Assembly: GCA_902632555.1 (NCBI GenBank)
Contig: CACPCZ010000002.1
Span: 62,001 to 126,000, forward strand
Direction of reading: 5' to 3'
Length of the DNA: 64,000 nucleotides
From: an uncultured SAR86 cluster bacterium
GTDB taxonomy: Bacteria > Pseudomonadota > Gammaproteobacteria > Magnimaribacterales > D2472
Part shown: positions 21,511 to 30,956 of the stretch, in pieces
Numbering within the stretch: the stretch's first letter is position 1
Layout: the number at the start of each line of letters is the position of its first letter
Made by a program: the position numbers and the translations under genes
Notes under the pieces: model-generated
What the model was told of the DNA's origin: nothing
What the model saw: the letters and a program-made list of their open reading frames with translations, nothing else
Databases searched by the model: none

Positions 21511-23107
21511 GATGGTTTAAGGAACTTTCTGCAATTTTTGCAAAAACTGGAGCAGCAACTACACCGCCTGAGTAAGAATTTAATCCAGGATTATCAATTG
21601 AAACAAATATTGTTAAAGATTTTTCACTTAATGGAGCTATTCCTATGAATGATGCTCTGTATACGTCCTCAACATATCCTGCACCTCTTCTGGTTTGATG
21701 AACAGTACCAGTTTTACCACCTTCTGAAAAACCTTTGATGTCTGCTGCCTTTCCAGTTCCATCTTTTACAACCTGTCTTAGTGCTTCTAAGACATAGTCC
21801 GCAGAATTAGCTGAAATTACTTTTCTAGAAATATCTTCATCATTTTTAAGTAATTTAAAATCTTTTAAATACCCATCATTTGCAAAAACCGAATATGCAG
21901 ATGCAATCTGAAATGGACTTATTGTTATACCATATCCATAACCCAAACTTGCTAATTCTTTATCAGCCACCTTTTCTTTAATATTCATATATCCAAATGC
22001 CGAAGATGGAAAATTAAGAGATACTGGTTTTGTGAATCCATATTCAAAATAATTATTCTTTAAGTTTGAATACCCTAATTGAAGTGCTATTTTTGATGCT
22101 CCGATCTGACTTGATACGGCAATAATTTCTTGTGGTGTTAATTGTTCGTGATTTTTAGAGTCCACAATTATCTTGTCATCTAAATTTAGTCTTCTTGGAA
22201 TATAAATCTCCTCATGTGGTGAAATTAAATTTAAATCAATAGCTTTTGATAGAACAATTGGTTTTATTACAGATCCTAGCTCATAAGCATCTACAAGTGC
22301 CCGATTCTTTTGAATTTTTCTGTTTGGATTATTTGGATTGTATGATGGATAGCTAGCAATTGCTAAAACTTCGCCTTTTTCATTATCGAGGATAACAACG
22401 GTTCCTGCTTCTGCTTTATTATTTTTGATTCCTTCAACCAGGTATTTATATGCATAAAATTGAAGAGTTGCATCAATTGTTAATTGAATATCTTTACCTT
22501 TAACAGCCTTTTTGATTTCAATTGGTTGGACAAATACTTCTTGTTTGGCGTTTTTAAAATATTGCTTTTTCCCATCTTTACCTGCTAACAAACTATCATA
22601 ACTTTTTTCAAGACCCTCTTGTGCTCCATCTTTTCCATAAAAACCAACCAAAGTTGCTATTTGGTCACCAAGTGGATAATGTCTACTATGTCTACTCTCT
22701 ATCTCAAAATTAGATAAGCTTAGTTTCTTTATAAGATTAATTTCTTTTTTTGAAATGTTTTTTTTAAGTAATGTCTTTTTTTGATAACCTTCATCGATGA
22801 GTTTAAATTCAAGCTCTATATTCTCAGCTAACTTCAACAAATCTGATTTCTTAAATCCCTTAAGAGCATATAAATCATAATTAACTATTGAGACGGCAAG
22901 AGGAAAGTTATTACGATCAAATATTGTTCCTCTAATTGGAATTATATTTTTATATTTTATATATCTTTTATTTCCCTCGTTTTGAAGGAAATTTCCCTCA
23001 CTTATTTGAATTTGAAAGATTTTAAAAATTATTGTTGAAAAGCAAAATAAAATACAAATAGATATTAATGAAAATCTCCAATTAAAATTTTTTATTTTAT
23101 TTTTCAT
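21488..23107 (-). CDS. ftsI: Peptidoglycan D,D-transpeptidase FtsI (PBP3)
   Basis: RGTIFDRNNFPLAVS, SVIK active site (ELGSVIKPIVLSKA), GGKTGTVHQT; between ftsL and murE. Confidence 0.94.
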   Translation of the reverse strand: MKNKIKNFNWRFSLISICILFCFSTIIFKIFQIQISEGNFLQNEGNKRYIKYKNIIPIRGTIFDRNNFPLAVSIVNYDLYALKGFKKSDLLKLAENIELEFKLIDEGYQKKTLLKKNISKKEINLIKKLSLSNFEIESRHSRHYPLGDQIATLVGFYGKDGAQEGLEKSYDSLLAGKDGKKQYFKNAKQEVFVQPIEIKKAVKGKDIQLTIDATLQFYAYKYLVEGIKNNKAEAGTVVILDNEKGEVLAIASYPSYNPNNPNRKIQKNRALVDAYELGSVIKPIVLSKAIDLNLISPHEEIYIPRRLNLDDKIIVDSKNHEQLTPQEIIAVSSQIGASKIALQLGYSNLKNNYFEYGFTKPVSLNFPSSAFGYMNIKEKVADKELASLGYGYGITISPFQIASAYSVFANDGYLKDFKLLKNDEDISRKVISANSADYVLEALRQVVKDGTGKAADIKGFSEGGKTGTVHQTRRGAGYVEDVYRASFIGIAPLSEKSLTIFVSIDNPGLNSYSGGVVAAPVFAKIAESSLNHLGYFEDE

Positions 23108-23372
23108 TTTTAATAATTTTTGTTGGTCTTTTTTTCACCATGCCAAGGTCTTGTTTGGCTATTTTTTCAATACTTGCTGGAGAATTTTCAACATAAAATT
23201 GTGTAATTAATTTCAAGTTAAGGTCTTTTAAGTTGTCATGTTCAATCTGTAAATTCTCAAAATTATTATGTAGCGTTGTTATTTCCCATGACAGCTTAAT
23301 TTTTTCAAGACTGAGAAATAGAACAAGAATATTCATAACAACAAAATAGGATATTTCTTTTCTATTGATCAT
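23097..23372 (-). CDS. ftsL: Cell division protein FtsL
   Basis: Small single-TM protein between rsmH and ftsI; DLGMVKKRPTK C-terminus. Confidence 0.8.
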   Translation of the reverse strand: MINRKEISYFVVMNILVLFLSLEKIKLSWEITTLHNNFENLQIEHDNLKDLNLKLITQFYVENSPASIEKIAKQDLGMVKKRPTKIIKNEK

Positions 23373-24262
23373 ATTTTTTGAAATACCCTCATAATTGCAC
23401 TTCTTGATCTTGTATTTGTTTTAATTTCTTTATTAGATGGCCTTATTTTTTTTGCAATACATTTGAACGTTATGATTCTTTCATTGTTTAATGGAATATC
23501 TCTTGGAAAATGTATTTCCTTTGGCTTGAAGAAGTTTTTAATAATATTATCCTCCAACGAATGGAAGGCGATTGTTACAATTATCCCATTCTTTTTAATA
23601 ATATGTTGAGCTGATCTTAATGATTCTTCCAATTCATCAAGTTCATTATTTATAAAAATTCTGAAAGCTTGGAATGATTTAGTAGCTGGATGATTTTTCT
23701 TTTGTTTTTCTGGATAAATATTTTTAATGAGGTCCGCTAATTGGATAGTTCTAAGAATAGGGGTTTTTTGTCTTTCAGAAATAATTTTTTTTGATATAAG
23801 CTTCCCATGCTTTTCATCGCCATAAGTATATAAAATTTTCATTATTTCAGATTCCGGGGCATTATTGATCCAATCAATTAATGATTCACCATTGGTATTA
23901 TCAAATCGCATATCAAGTGGACCATCTTTGTTAAAACTAAAGCCTCTATCAGGATCATCAAAATGTGTTGAGCAAGTTCCTAGATCGTATAATATGCCAT
24001 CAACACTATTTTCCTTAAAGTACTTATTTAAATTACAAAATGAATCATGAATAATTTTGAAGTTTTTATGAGTTATTTTTTTTGCAAATTTAATTGCATC
24101 AGGATCTTTATCGAAAGAGGTTAAGAATCCATTTCTATGTATTTTTTCTAAAATATTTTTTGAATGTCCGCCTCTCCCAAAAGTACAGTCTATAAAGGCA
24201 CCGTCATTGTTATGAATTAAAAAATCAATAGATTCTTCCAGTAAAACTGGAAAGTGAAGCAT
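23369..24262 (-). CDS. rsmH: 16S rRNA (cytosine1402-N4)-methyltransferase
   Basis: HFPVLLEESIDFL, DCTFGRGGHS, FSFNKDGPLDMRFD, IAFHSLEDNIIKNFF. Confidence 0.97.
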   Translation of the reverse strand: MLHFPVLLEESIDFLIHNNDGAFIDCTFGRGGHSKNILEKIHRNGFLTSFDKDPDAIKFAKKITHKNFKIIHDSFCNLNKYFKENSVDGILYDLGTCSTHFDDPDRGFSFNKDGPLDMRFDNTNGESLIDWINNAPESEIMKILYTYGDEKHGKLISKKIISERQKTPILRTIQLADLIKNIYPEKQKKNHPATKSFQAFRIFINNELDELEESLRSAQHIIKKNGIIVTIAFHSLEDNIIKNFFKPKEIHFPRDIPLNNERIITFKCIAKKIRPSNKEIKTNTRSRSAIMRVFQKI

Positions 24263-24263
24263 T

Positions 24264-25373
24264 TTAATCTACTTGTTTTCTCATAAAAGTCGGCACATCA
24301 AGGAAATCTATAGCCTCTGCAGACGATGTGCCAACTTTTTGACTTGTTTTATCTTTGTCTAAACCAACAGGGTTTAACTTCATAGATGGTTCATTGTCTA
24401 TCACTAGAGATGGTGCTCTTTGATCTACTCCAGTTGCGACAATAGTAACTTGCAAGTCATCTCCAAAACTATCATCGTAGACTAATCCGTAAATTATGTT
24501 TGCATCTTCGCTAACAATTTCATCAACAATATCTGCAACTTCAGTTTGATCCCCTAGTGTTGGTTTCTTAGCAGTGATATTTACTAAAACGCCTCGTGCA
24601 TTTTTTAAATTTATATCTTCAAGAAGTTCGCTTTTAACAGCCATTGTACCCGCTGCTTCAGCTCTGTTTTTACCACTTGCTCTGCCAGTTCCCATCATAG
24701 CAATGCCCTTTTCAGACATAACAGTTTTAACATCAGCAAAATCAACATTAATGTGTCCTTTTTTCATTATGATGTCAGAAATACCTTGAACTGCGCCCCT
24801 TAATACGTCATCTGCTTTTGCAAAAGCTTCTTGCATAGGCGTGTCTTCACCAAGAATTTCATAGAGTTTTTGATTTGGGATCGTAACGAGACTGTCAACT
24901 TCCTCAACCAAAGCTGCCAATCCTTTTTCAGCAGCTCCCATTCTTTTTTTACCTTCAAAACGAAAAGGCTTTGTTACAACAGCTACTGTTAGAGCACCAA
25001 GTTCTTTAGCAATAGATGCGATTACCGGTGCGGCTCCTGTGCCAGTACCACCACCCATTCCAGCTGTTATAAAAATCATATCCGCTCCGCTTAATAGTTC
25101 TTCTATTGCGGTCCTATCACTTTCTGCTGCTCGTCTACCAATATCAGGATCAGCTCCCGCTCCTAGTCCTTTGGTAAGGCCATTCCCTAGTTTAAGAGTT
25201 ATAGCACCATCTGCGGTTGAAAGTGCTTGCGTATCAGTATTTGCGCATATAAAGTCAACGCCATCAATATTATGGTTAATCATGTGAATTACAGCATTGC
25301 CGCCGCCGCCTCCAACACCAACAACTTTAATTTTTGCATTTTCAATAGCTTGTCCAATTACTTCAAAATTCAT
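24264..25373 (-). CDS. ftsZ: Cell division protein FtsZ
   Basis: IKVVGVGGGGGNAVIHMI, GMGGGTGTGAAPVIA, C-terminal LDVPTFMRKQ; SD AAAGGGGA upstream. Confidence 0.98.
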   Translation of the reverse strand: MNFEVIGQAIENAKIKVVGVGGGGGNAVIHMINHNIDGVDFICANTDTQALSTADGAITLKLGNGLTKGLGAGADPDIGRRAAESDRTAIEELLSGADMIFITAGMGGGTGTGAAPVIASIAKELGALTVAVVTKPFRFEGKKRMGAAEKGLAALVEEVDSLVTIPNQKLYEILGEDTPMQEAFAKADDVLRGAVQGISDIIMKKGHINVDFADVKTVMSEKGIAMMGTGRASGKNRAEAAGTMAVKSELLEDINLKNARGVLVNITAKKPTLGDQTEVADIVDEIVSEDANIIYGLVYDDSFGDDLQVTIVATGVDQRAPSLVIDNEPSMKLNPVGLDKDKTSQKVGTSSAEAIDFLDVPTFMRKQVD

Positions 25374-25384
25374 CGATTTCCCCT

Positions 25385-25852
25385 TTAAAATGACATTTCT
25401 TTTATGCTCTCAGGAAGAACAACATCTAATATCTCAGTAGATAATGATCCTCCTGTTTGTCTCATTTCCCAATTATTTATATTCCAAACTTCAAATTTAT
25501 TGCCCATACCAACCAGAGCAATCTGTTTTTGATCTTTTATTTCAGAGTATTCTCGAAGATCTGATGGGATCCTCACCAACATTCTTCCTTCAATATCTAT
25601 TTCGGTTTCGTATGCGTTTCCAAGTATTGTCCATTGTAAATTTCTTACAATTGGGTCTAACCCCTGTAGAGACTGAAGTTTCTTTGAGATTTTTTCCCAC
25701 TCTTTATCAGAATATATCTTTAAAGATGGATATTGAGGATCTTTTGTTATAACAAGTGCGTTCAGATTTTGATTTCTAAAATCATTTCTATATCTAGCAG
25801 GAATAGCTATTCTGCCTTTTGCATCCATAGATAATGAATTAAATCCAAACAT
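25385..25852 (-). CDS. mraZ: Transcriptional regulator MraZ
   Basis: SMDAKGRIAIPARYR and IDIEGRMLVRIPSDLREY (two AbrB-type repeats); start placed at MFGFNSLSMDAKGR, shorter than the ORF track. Confidence 0.94.
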   Translation of the reverse strand: MFGFNSLSMDAKGRIAIPARYRNDFRNQNLNALVITKDPQYPSLKIYSDKEWEKISKKLQSLQGLDPIVRNLQWTILGNAYETEIDIEGRMLVRIPSDLREYSEIKDQKQIALVGMGNKFEVWNINNWEMRQTGGSLSTEILDVVLPESIKEMSF

Positions 25853-25870
25853 CCACAAAATATAAAGACT

Positions 25871-25910
25871 TTTTGCACACATTGCAACACTTTTACACAC
25901 TTTTTCACAC
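25871..25910 (-). promoter_or_regulatory. Putative MraZ operator: four direct repeats at 10-bp periodicity
   Basis: + strand ttttgCACAC attgcAACAC ttttaCACAC tttttCACAC; minus strand GTGTG-N5-GTGTG-N5-GTGTT-N5-GTGTG directly upstream of mraZ. Confidence 0.8.
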
Positions 25911-25945
25911 TATGGAAACTATAAAAATGCTTAATAAAATAGTAT

Positions 25946-26270
25946 GAGTTGGTTTATAAGCCGGATTCTGTTAAATATGATCATCTATCTTGATATTATG
26001 TTGCCATAATATTCTAGCAACCTACCCAAATCCAAAACGAGCAGCTTTATAGGATTTCTATTTGGTCTTGCTTCGGGCTGGGGTTTACAATGCCATAGAT
26101 GTTACCATCTAAGCGGTAAGCTCTTACCTTACCTTTTCACCCTTACCAAAAAATGGCGGTATATTTTCTGTTGCACTTTCCGTAAGCTCACGCCTCCCAG
26201 GTGTTACCTGGCGCCCTGCTCTATGAAGTCCGGACTTTCCTCTAAAAATTAGCGATCATCCAACCAACTC
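25946..26270 (-). ncRNA. rnpB: RNase P RNA (bacterial class A)
   Basis: Minus strand has GAGGAAAGTCCGGACTTCATAGAGCAGGGCGCCAGGTAACACCTGGG, GCAACAGAAAATATACCGCC and 3' ACAGAATCCGGCTTATAAACCAACTC pairing with 5' GAGTTGGTT. Confidence 0.96.
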
Positions 26271-26289
26271 AAACAATATTATAAGGTCA

Positions 26290-27105
26290 TTATGATTCAT
26301 TTAGAAATTTATATATCTCTCGTTTATTTTGTTTAGTCAATAGAGATATTAGTCTTGCAGCATCTGAGGTAGATAGTTTTGAAAGAAATTCTTCTTTGAT
26401 TTTAGGATTTATTTTTAAATCTATTTTTTTATTAATTTTTCCTTCAACAATTAATACAACTTCGCCCTTAATTGGGATATTTCCTTCATCAATTGCATTA
26501 ATTACATTTATACATTTATCTGTAATTATCTGCTCATGTGCTTTTGTCATTTCTCTGCAGATTGAGATATTTCTATTTGGATCAATAAGAGTAGATAAAA
26601 TTACTAGAGAATCTCGCAGTCTTTTTATAGATTCAAAACATATTGATGTTTTATTATCATTTATAACTTTTTTTAAAAATTCTTTTTTTAAATTTTTTTT
26701 TCTAGGAATAAAGCCATAAAAAGAAAATTGATCAGTTGGAAGCCCAGACATTACAAGAGCATTTATAACAGCTGATGGACCAGGTAATAAAGTATATTTA
26801 ATTTTTAAGCTATTAAGTTCTCTAATTAATTTGTATCCCGGATCTGAGATAGCTGGAGTTCCAGCTTCAGAGGCAAGAACAACATTTTTTTTATCTTTAA
26901 GGTGTTTAATAATTTCTTGAGAAATTTTATCTTCATTATGTTCATGAAAACTATTGCATGCTTTATCACATTTAATATGTTTAAGAAGATTTTTAAAACT
27001 CCTAGTATCTTCAGCATAAATATAATCTGCAGATTTGATGACCTCTATTGCCCTCAATGATATATCATCTAAGTTACCAATTGGTGTTGATATTAAATTT
27101 AACAT
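26290..27105 (-). CDS. rsmI: 16S rRNA (cytidine1402-2'-O)-methyltransferase
   Basis: STPIGNLDDISLRAIEVIKSADYIYAEDTR, ASEAGTPAISDPGYKLI, LPGPSAVINAL. Confidence 0.97.
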   Translation of the reverse strand: MLNLISTPIGNLDDISLRAIEVIKSADYIYAEDTRSFKNLLKHIKCDKACNSFHEHNEDKISQEIIKHLKDKKNVVLASEAGTPAISDPGYKLIRELNSLKIKYTLLPGPSAVINALVMSGLPTDQFSFYGFIPRKKNLKKEFLKKVINDNKTSICFESIKRLRDSLVILSTLIDPNRNISICREMTKAHEQIITDKCINVINAIDEGNIPIKGEVVLIVEGKINKKIDLKINPKIKEEFLSKLSTSDAARLISLLTKQNKREIYKFLNES

Positions 27106-27126
27106 TTATGTAGGCATAATAATTAT

Positions 27127-28278
27127 ATGAAATTGAGCTTAACATTTATTTTAACTCTGTTAATAGTGTTTGTTACTTCATGTTCTACGATTCCATCTGA
27201 ATTTGATAGAAATGATGAGTTAATTCAAAAGGATAATAGTCCTTTTGTGAATAGGCATTTTAAAAATCCAGTTGACGCTGATGTAATTAATGCTCTTTCA
27301 AAAGGATACAACTTAAAAAAACTAAATGATGATGAAAAAGAATTAATAATCTCAAGCATCAGAAACGGAAACATCAAAAGAGCCTATATTAATAAAATAG
27401 ATATCATGCTTAAAGACCTGGACAAAGTATTTTCAAGTGAGCTTGAACTTAACATTAGCACTTCCGAAAAAAATAAAAAAATAATACTGGAGTCTCTTTT
27501 AAATGATGAAATGATTTTTTCTATTTTTTTTAATGAAAATACTGACAAGTCAATAAATAATGATGTCTTAAATGCAAAGTTAAGTTTTTTTTGTGAAAGT
27601 TTTGTTAGTGAGCAGAGAAACATAATTGAAAAACATATATTTAAAAATGAAACTTCAAACAACAAAATTTTAGTTATCTCTTCAGAAAAATTTTCAAATA
27701 CTGTCGGTAAATTAAAAGATAATTATCCGGATCAAATTTATTTAGAACTAAATAATCAAAACTTTGAGACTGGAATTCAGGAAGTACTTGAAATAAATGA
27801 AAGTAATCAAAGGAAATTGATGGTTTCTAAATTAGATAGCAGCATTCAAATCGAACATAATCCTCGAATAAGAAAAGATATTGATAGGGTATATTTTTTA
27901 GTTTCTTATGATTTAGGAAAAGCTGTTGCTCCACTGTTAAGAAATTATTCAGTTGACCTTGCTATTTTTTCATCAAGTGAAATTTTTCATGGCGCAAGTA
28001 ATTTAAATGACCTTGCAGATTTTGAGAATATATTAATTCCAATTTCCAGAAACTTTCTGATTTCGGCAAATCAAAAAAGTCTTAATAATTTTAAAGATAA
28101 ATTTGAAAATCTTTTATTAGAAGATTACTTAACTTTAGAAAAAATAACTCAGAATAATTTATATGACACGTCATATTTGCTAAATACTGGTGAAGTCAGT
28201 GTTAATGAAGGTCAATGCATAAATAGAAAAATGAATTTTTGGAATATAGATATTAGCCAGATTATTACTCAGCCTTGA
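27127..28278 (+). CDS. lpoA: LpoA/LppC-family lipoprotein (PBP activator), short form
   Basis: Lipoprotein signal FVTSCSTIP; divergent from rsmI as in E. coli/Pseudomonas; weak sequence recognition. Confidence 0.62.
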   Translation: MKLSLTFILTLLIVFVTSCSTIPSEFDRNDELIQKDNSPFVNRHFKNPVDADVINALSKGYNLKKLNDDEKELIISSIRNGNIKRAYINKIDIMLKDLDKVFSSELELNISTSEKNKKIILESLLNDEMIFSIFFNENTDKSINNDVLNAKLSFFCESFVSEQRNIIEKHIFKNETSNNKILVISSEKFSNTVGKLKDNYPDQIYLELNNQNFETGIQEVLEINESNQRKLMVSKLDSSIQIEHNPRIRKDIDRVYFLVSYDLGKAVAPLLRNYSVDLAIFSSSEIFHGASNLNDLADFENILIPISRNFLISANQKSLNNFKDKFENLLLEDYLTLEKITQNNLYDTSYLLNTGEVSVNEGQCINRKMNFWNIDISQIITQP

Positions 28279-28876
28279 GGTCTCTTTCAATGGATGAAAG
28301 GCTATCAAGAAAACCAGGTCTCTCAAAAATAGCTTTTTGATAATCTATAAGTGGCTTTAAATGCCTATTTACTGGAAGCTTTATTCCAATTGAGGGAAGC
28401 CTCCAAAGAATTGGAGCGAAACAACAATCTACAAGTGTAAATTCATCGCTCATAAAAAATTTAAATTCTTTGAATGTTGGTGCAATTGAAGATATTTCAT
28501 GGAGTAACTCCTCTCTAATTTTCATGAGCTCCTTTTCGGTTTTATTACCTTCAATTAAAGAATCTACCATTGGGCACCATTCTCTATCTATTCTTAACAT
28601 CAATGTTCTGCTGTTTGCTCTTGAAACTGGATACACAGGCAGTAAAGGAGGATGAGGAAATCTCTCATCAAGATACTCCATCATTACAGATGGATCGTGT
28701 ATTGCAAGATCCCTATCAACTAAAATTGGCAATTTATGATATGGACTAATTGACAGAATTTCATCTGGGGTTTCTTCAGGTTTAGCTTCATTTATTTCTG
28801 CTGATATGTCTTTTTCAGCAAGAACTATTCTTACCCTTTGGCTGTAATGATCGTCTCTGTCTGAATATAAAATCAT
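28265..28876 (-). CDS. sspA: Stringent starvation protein A (GST-like)
   Basis: LYSDRDDHYSQRVRIVLAEK, LPILVDRDLAIHDPSVMMEYLDERFPHPPLLPV; upstream petABC. Confidence 0.93.
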   Translation of the reverse strand: MILYSDRDDHYSQRVRIVLAEKDISAEINEAKPEETPDEILSISPYHKLPILVDRDLAIHDPSVMMEYLDERFPHPPLLPVYPVSRANSRTLMLRIDREWCPMVDSLIEGNKTEKELMKIREELLHEISSIAPTFKEFKFFMSDEFTLVDCCFAPILWRLPSIGIKLPVNRHLKPLIDYQKAIFERPGFLDSLSSIERDLKAE

Positions 28877-29718
28877 GCTTTCCCCTTTTTCATATTGTAA
28901 TCTTTATGGAACTCTCTATAAAGTAAAGATGATAATGCTGTAAAAATTAAAAAATAAAAAACTACATACCAGCCTATCCTTTCTCTTGTTGCTTTTATTG
29001 GCTCTCCAACGTATACCAAAAAATTTGTCAAATCATATATCAAAGAGTCAAATTCTTCTTTATTTAGTTGTCCAGTCCCCTCTTCAACTTCCAAAAAGCC
29101 GCACTTCTCTTTTGTTATAGTATTTCCCTGATCGTCTCTTTTTTCACCACCATTTCTGGCTAAAACAGGAATATTTTTACATACCAGTCTTTGGTTACCC
29201 TGAAGAGCCATTAAAACATTAGGCATTGCGGTTCCAGGATAAACTAAATTATTAACTCCATATTGTTTAGAGGCGTCCTCATAATAGGCTCTCAAATATG
29301 AATATATCCAATCGTCGCCTTTATATCTAGAAACTAAGGTTAAATCTGGAGGAGCAACACCAAACCATTTTGCTGATTCCTCTGCGGGCATAGAACCAGT
29401 CATCAAATCTCCGGGCTTAATTGATTTATCAAAAACTAAATTTTCAAAAAATATATCTTCGGGTATTTGAAGATCGCTAGCAACCCTTCCCCATCTCGAA
29501 TATTTTAAAGAATGACATCCATAGCAATAGTTAATGTATGTTGCAGCACCTCTTTGCAATGATTCAATATCATTAAGGGAATATTTGAATACATCACACT
29601 CTCCATAATCCTTACATGCGCCTCCTGCGGCAGCATTGATATTTAGAGAAAATAATAAAATACTAAAAAGAAAAATAAATTTATAAATTAAATCTTCTTT
29701 TAAATAACTTAGGATCAT
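28873..29718 (-). CDS. petC: Ubiquinol-cytochrome c reductase cytochrome c1
   Basis: Heme motif CYGCHSLKYSRW, C-terminal TM, downstream of petB. Confidence 0.95.
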   Translation of the reverse strand: MILSYLKEDLIYKFIFLFSILLFSLNINAAAGGACKDYGECDVFKYSLNDIESLQRGAATYINYCYGCHSLKYSRWGRVASDLQIPEDIFFENLVFDKSIKPGDLMTGSMPAEESAKWFGVAPPDLTLVSRYKGDDWIYSYLRAYYEDASKQYGVNNLVYPGTAMPNVLMALQGNQRLVCKNIPVLARNGGEKRDDQGNTITKEKCGFLEVEEGTGQLNKEEFDSLIYDLTNFLVYVGEPIKATRERIGWYVVFYFLIFTALSSLLYREFHKDYNMKKGKA

Positions 29719-30956
29719 AATCTATCTGGAACTTCTTTTGTGGTCTCATATTTTGTATATATCGGCATTAACAAAAAATATGCAAAATATATTACAGTAC
29801 ATACAACACTCATAATTTTTCTAACCTCAGTTACTCCAACTGTTCCCAAATATCCTAAAGTAAGAAAACTTACTCCAAATAATGTGATAGCTATTTTGCT
29901 GTATATACCTTTATATCTGATTGAAGCTACTTTACTTCTGTCTAACCATGGAACAACAAAAAATATTGCTACACCTGCGGCCATAACAATTAAACCACCT
30001 AGAGGATCAGGAATTGCTCTTAGCATTGTATAAAATGGTGCGTAATACCAAACTGGGGCAATGTGATCAGGAGTTACCAAAGGATTAGCCTCTTCAAAGT
30101 TAGCCATTTCAATAAAATAACCTCCTCCTTCAGGAAAGAAGAACATTATTATTGAAAAAACTGTCATAAATACACCTATAGCTACTAAGGCATTTAAAAC
30201 TTTATATGGAAAGAACGGAACACTATCTAGAGGGACGCCATCATCGTCAAGAAATTCTTCAATATCAACTCCCTCTGGATTACCAGCCCCAACTTCATGT
30301 AAAGCAACTAAATGTAAAAAAACTAAGGCTATTAACACAAGTGGAAGAGCAACAACATGTAAGGCAAAAAATCTTGACACAGTGATACCTGAAATATAAT
30401 AGTCACCTCTTACCCATAATTCTAGTGATTCTCCAATATATGGAATTGCTCCAAATAAAGAAATGATTACCTGTGCTCCCCAGTATGACATTTGACCATA
30501 TGGTAGAACGTATCCTAAGAATCCTTCTGCCATCATGGCAAGATAGATAGTGCACCCAAAAATCCATACAAGTTCTTTAGGCTTTTGATATGAGCCGTAT
30601 AAAAGACCTCTAAACATATGGAGGTATACAACTGCAAAAAATAATGAGGCGCCAGTGGTATGCATGTATCTTATAACCCACCCATAATCGACATCTCGCA
30701 TAATATATTCAATGGATGAGAAAGCCTGCTCCTCAGTATTTGAATATGGCATTATTAACCATATACCTGTAACTATTTGAATGATAAGAGTCACGGCTGC
30801 CAAAGCACCAAATAGGTACCAAAAATTAACTTTAGATGGAACGGGATGTTTTGAAAGATGTCTCTCAAAAGTATTAACTATAGGCAATCTTGTATTAAGC
30901 CATGAAAATAATTTGCCTGCTATTTCGGTCATTTTATAACTCCCTGTCCTCTCCAA
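29715..30956 (-). CDS. petB: Ubiquinol-cytochrome c reductase cytochrome b
   Basis: FWYLFGALAAVTLIIQIVTG, RYMHTTGASLFF, PDHIAPVWYYAPFYTMLRAIPD. Confidence 0.97.
   Translation of the reverse strand: MERTGSYKMTEIAGKLFSWLNTRLPIVNTFERHLSKHPVPSKVNFWYLFGALAAVTLIIQIVTGIWLIMPYSNTEEQAFSSIEYIMRDVDYGWVIRYMHTTGASLFFAVVYLHMFRGLLYGSYQKPKELVWIFGCTIYLAMMAEGFLGYVLPYGQMSYWGAQVIISLFGAIPYIGESLELWVRGDYYISGITVSRFFALHVVALPLVLIALVFLHLVALHEVGAGNPEGVDIEEFLDDDGVPLDSVPFFPYKVLNALVAIGVFMTVFSIIMFFFPEGGGYFIEMANFEEANPLVTPDHIAPVWYYAPFYTMLRAIPDPLGGLIVMAAGVAIFFVVPWLDRSKVASIRYKGIYSKIAITLFGVSFLTLGYLGTVGVTEVRKIMSVVCTVIYFAYFLLMPIYTKYETTKEVPDRL

Noticed and set aside
24574-25287. Plus-strand ORFs 24574..24789 and 25039..25287
   Set aside because: Antisense to ftsZ with biased composition; ftsZ is unequivocal, so these are shadow ORFs.
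25853-25900. Long start for mraZ (MCKSVAMCAKSLYILW...)
   Set aside because: Reads through the operator repeats; conserved MraZ starts at MFGFNSLSMDAKGR.
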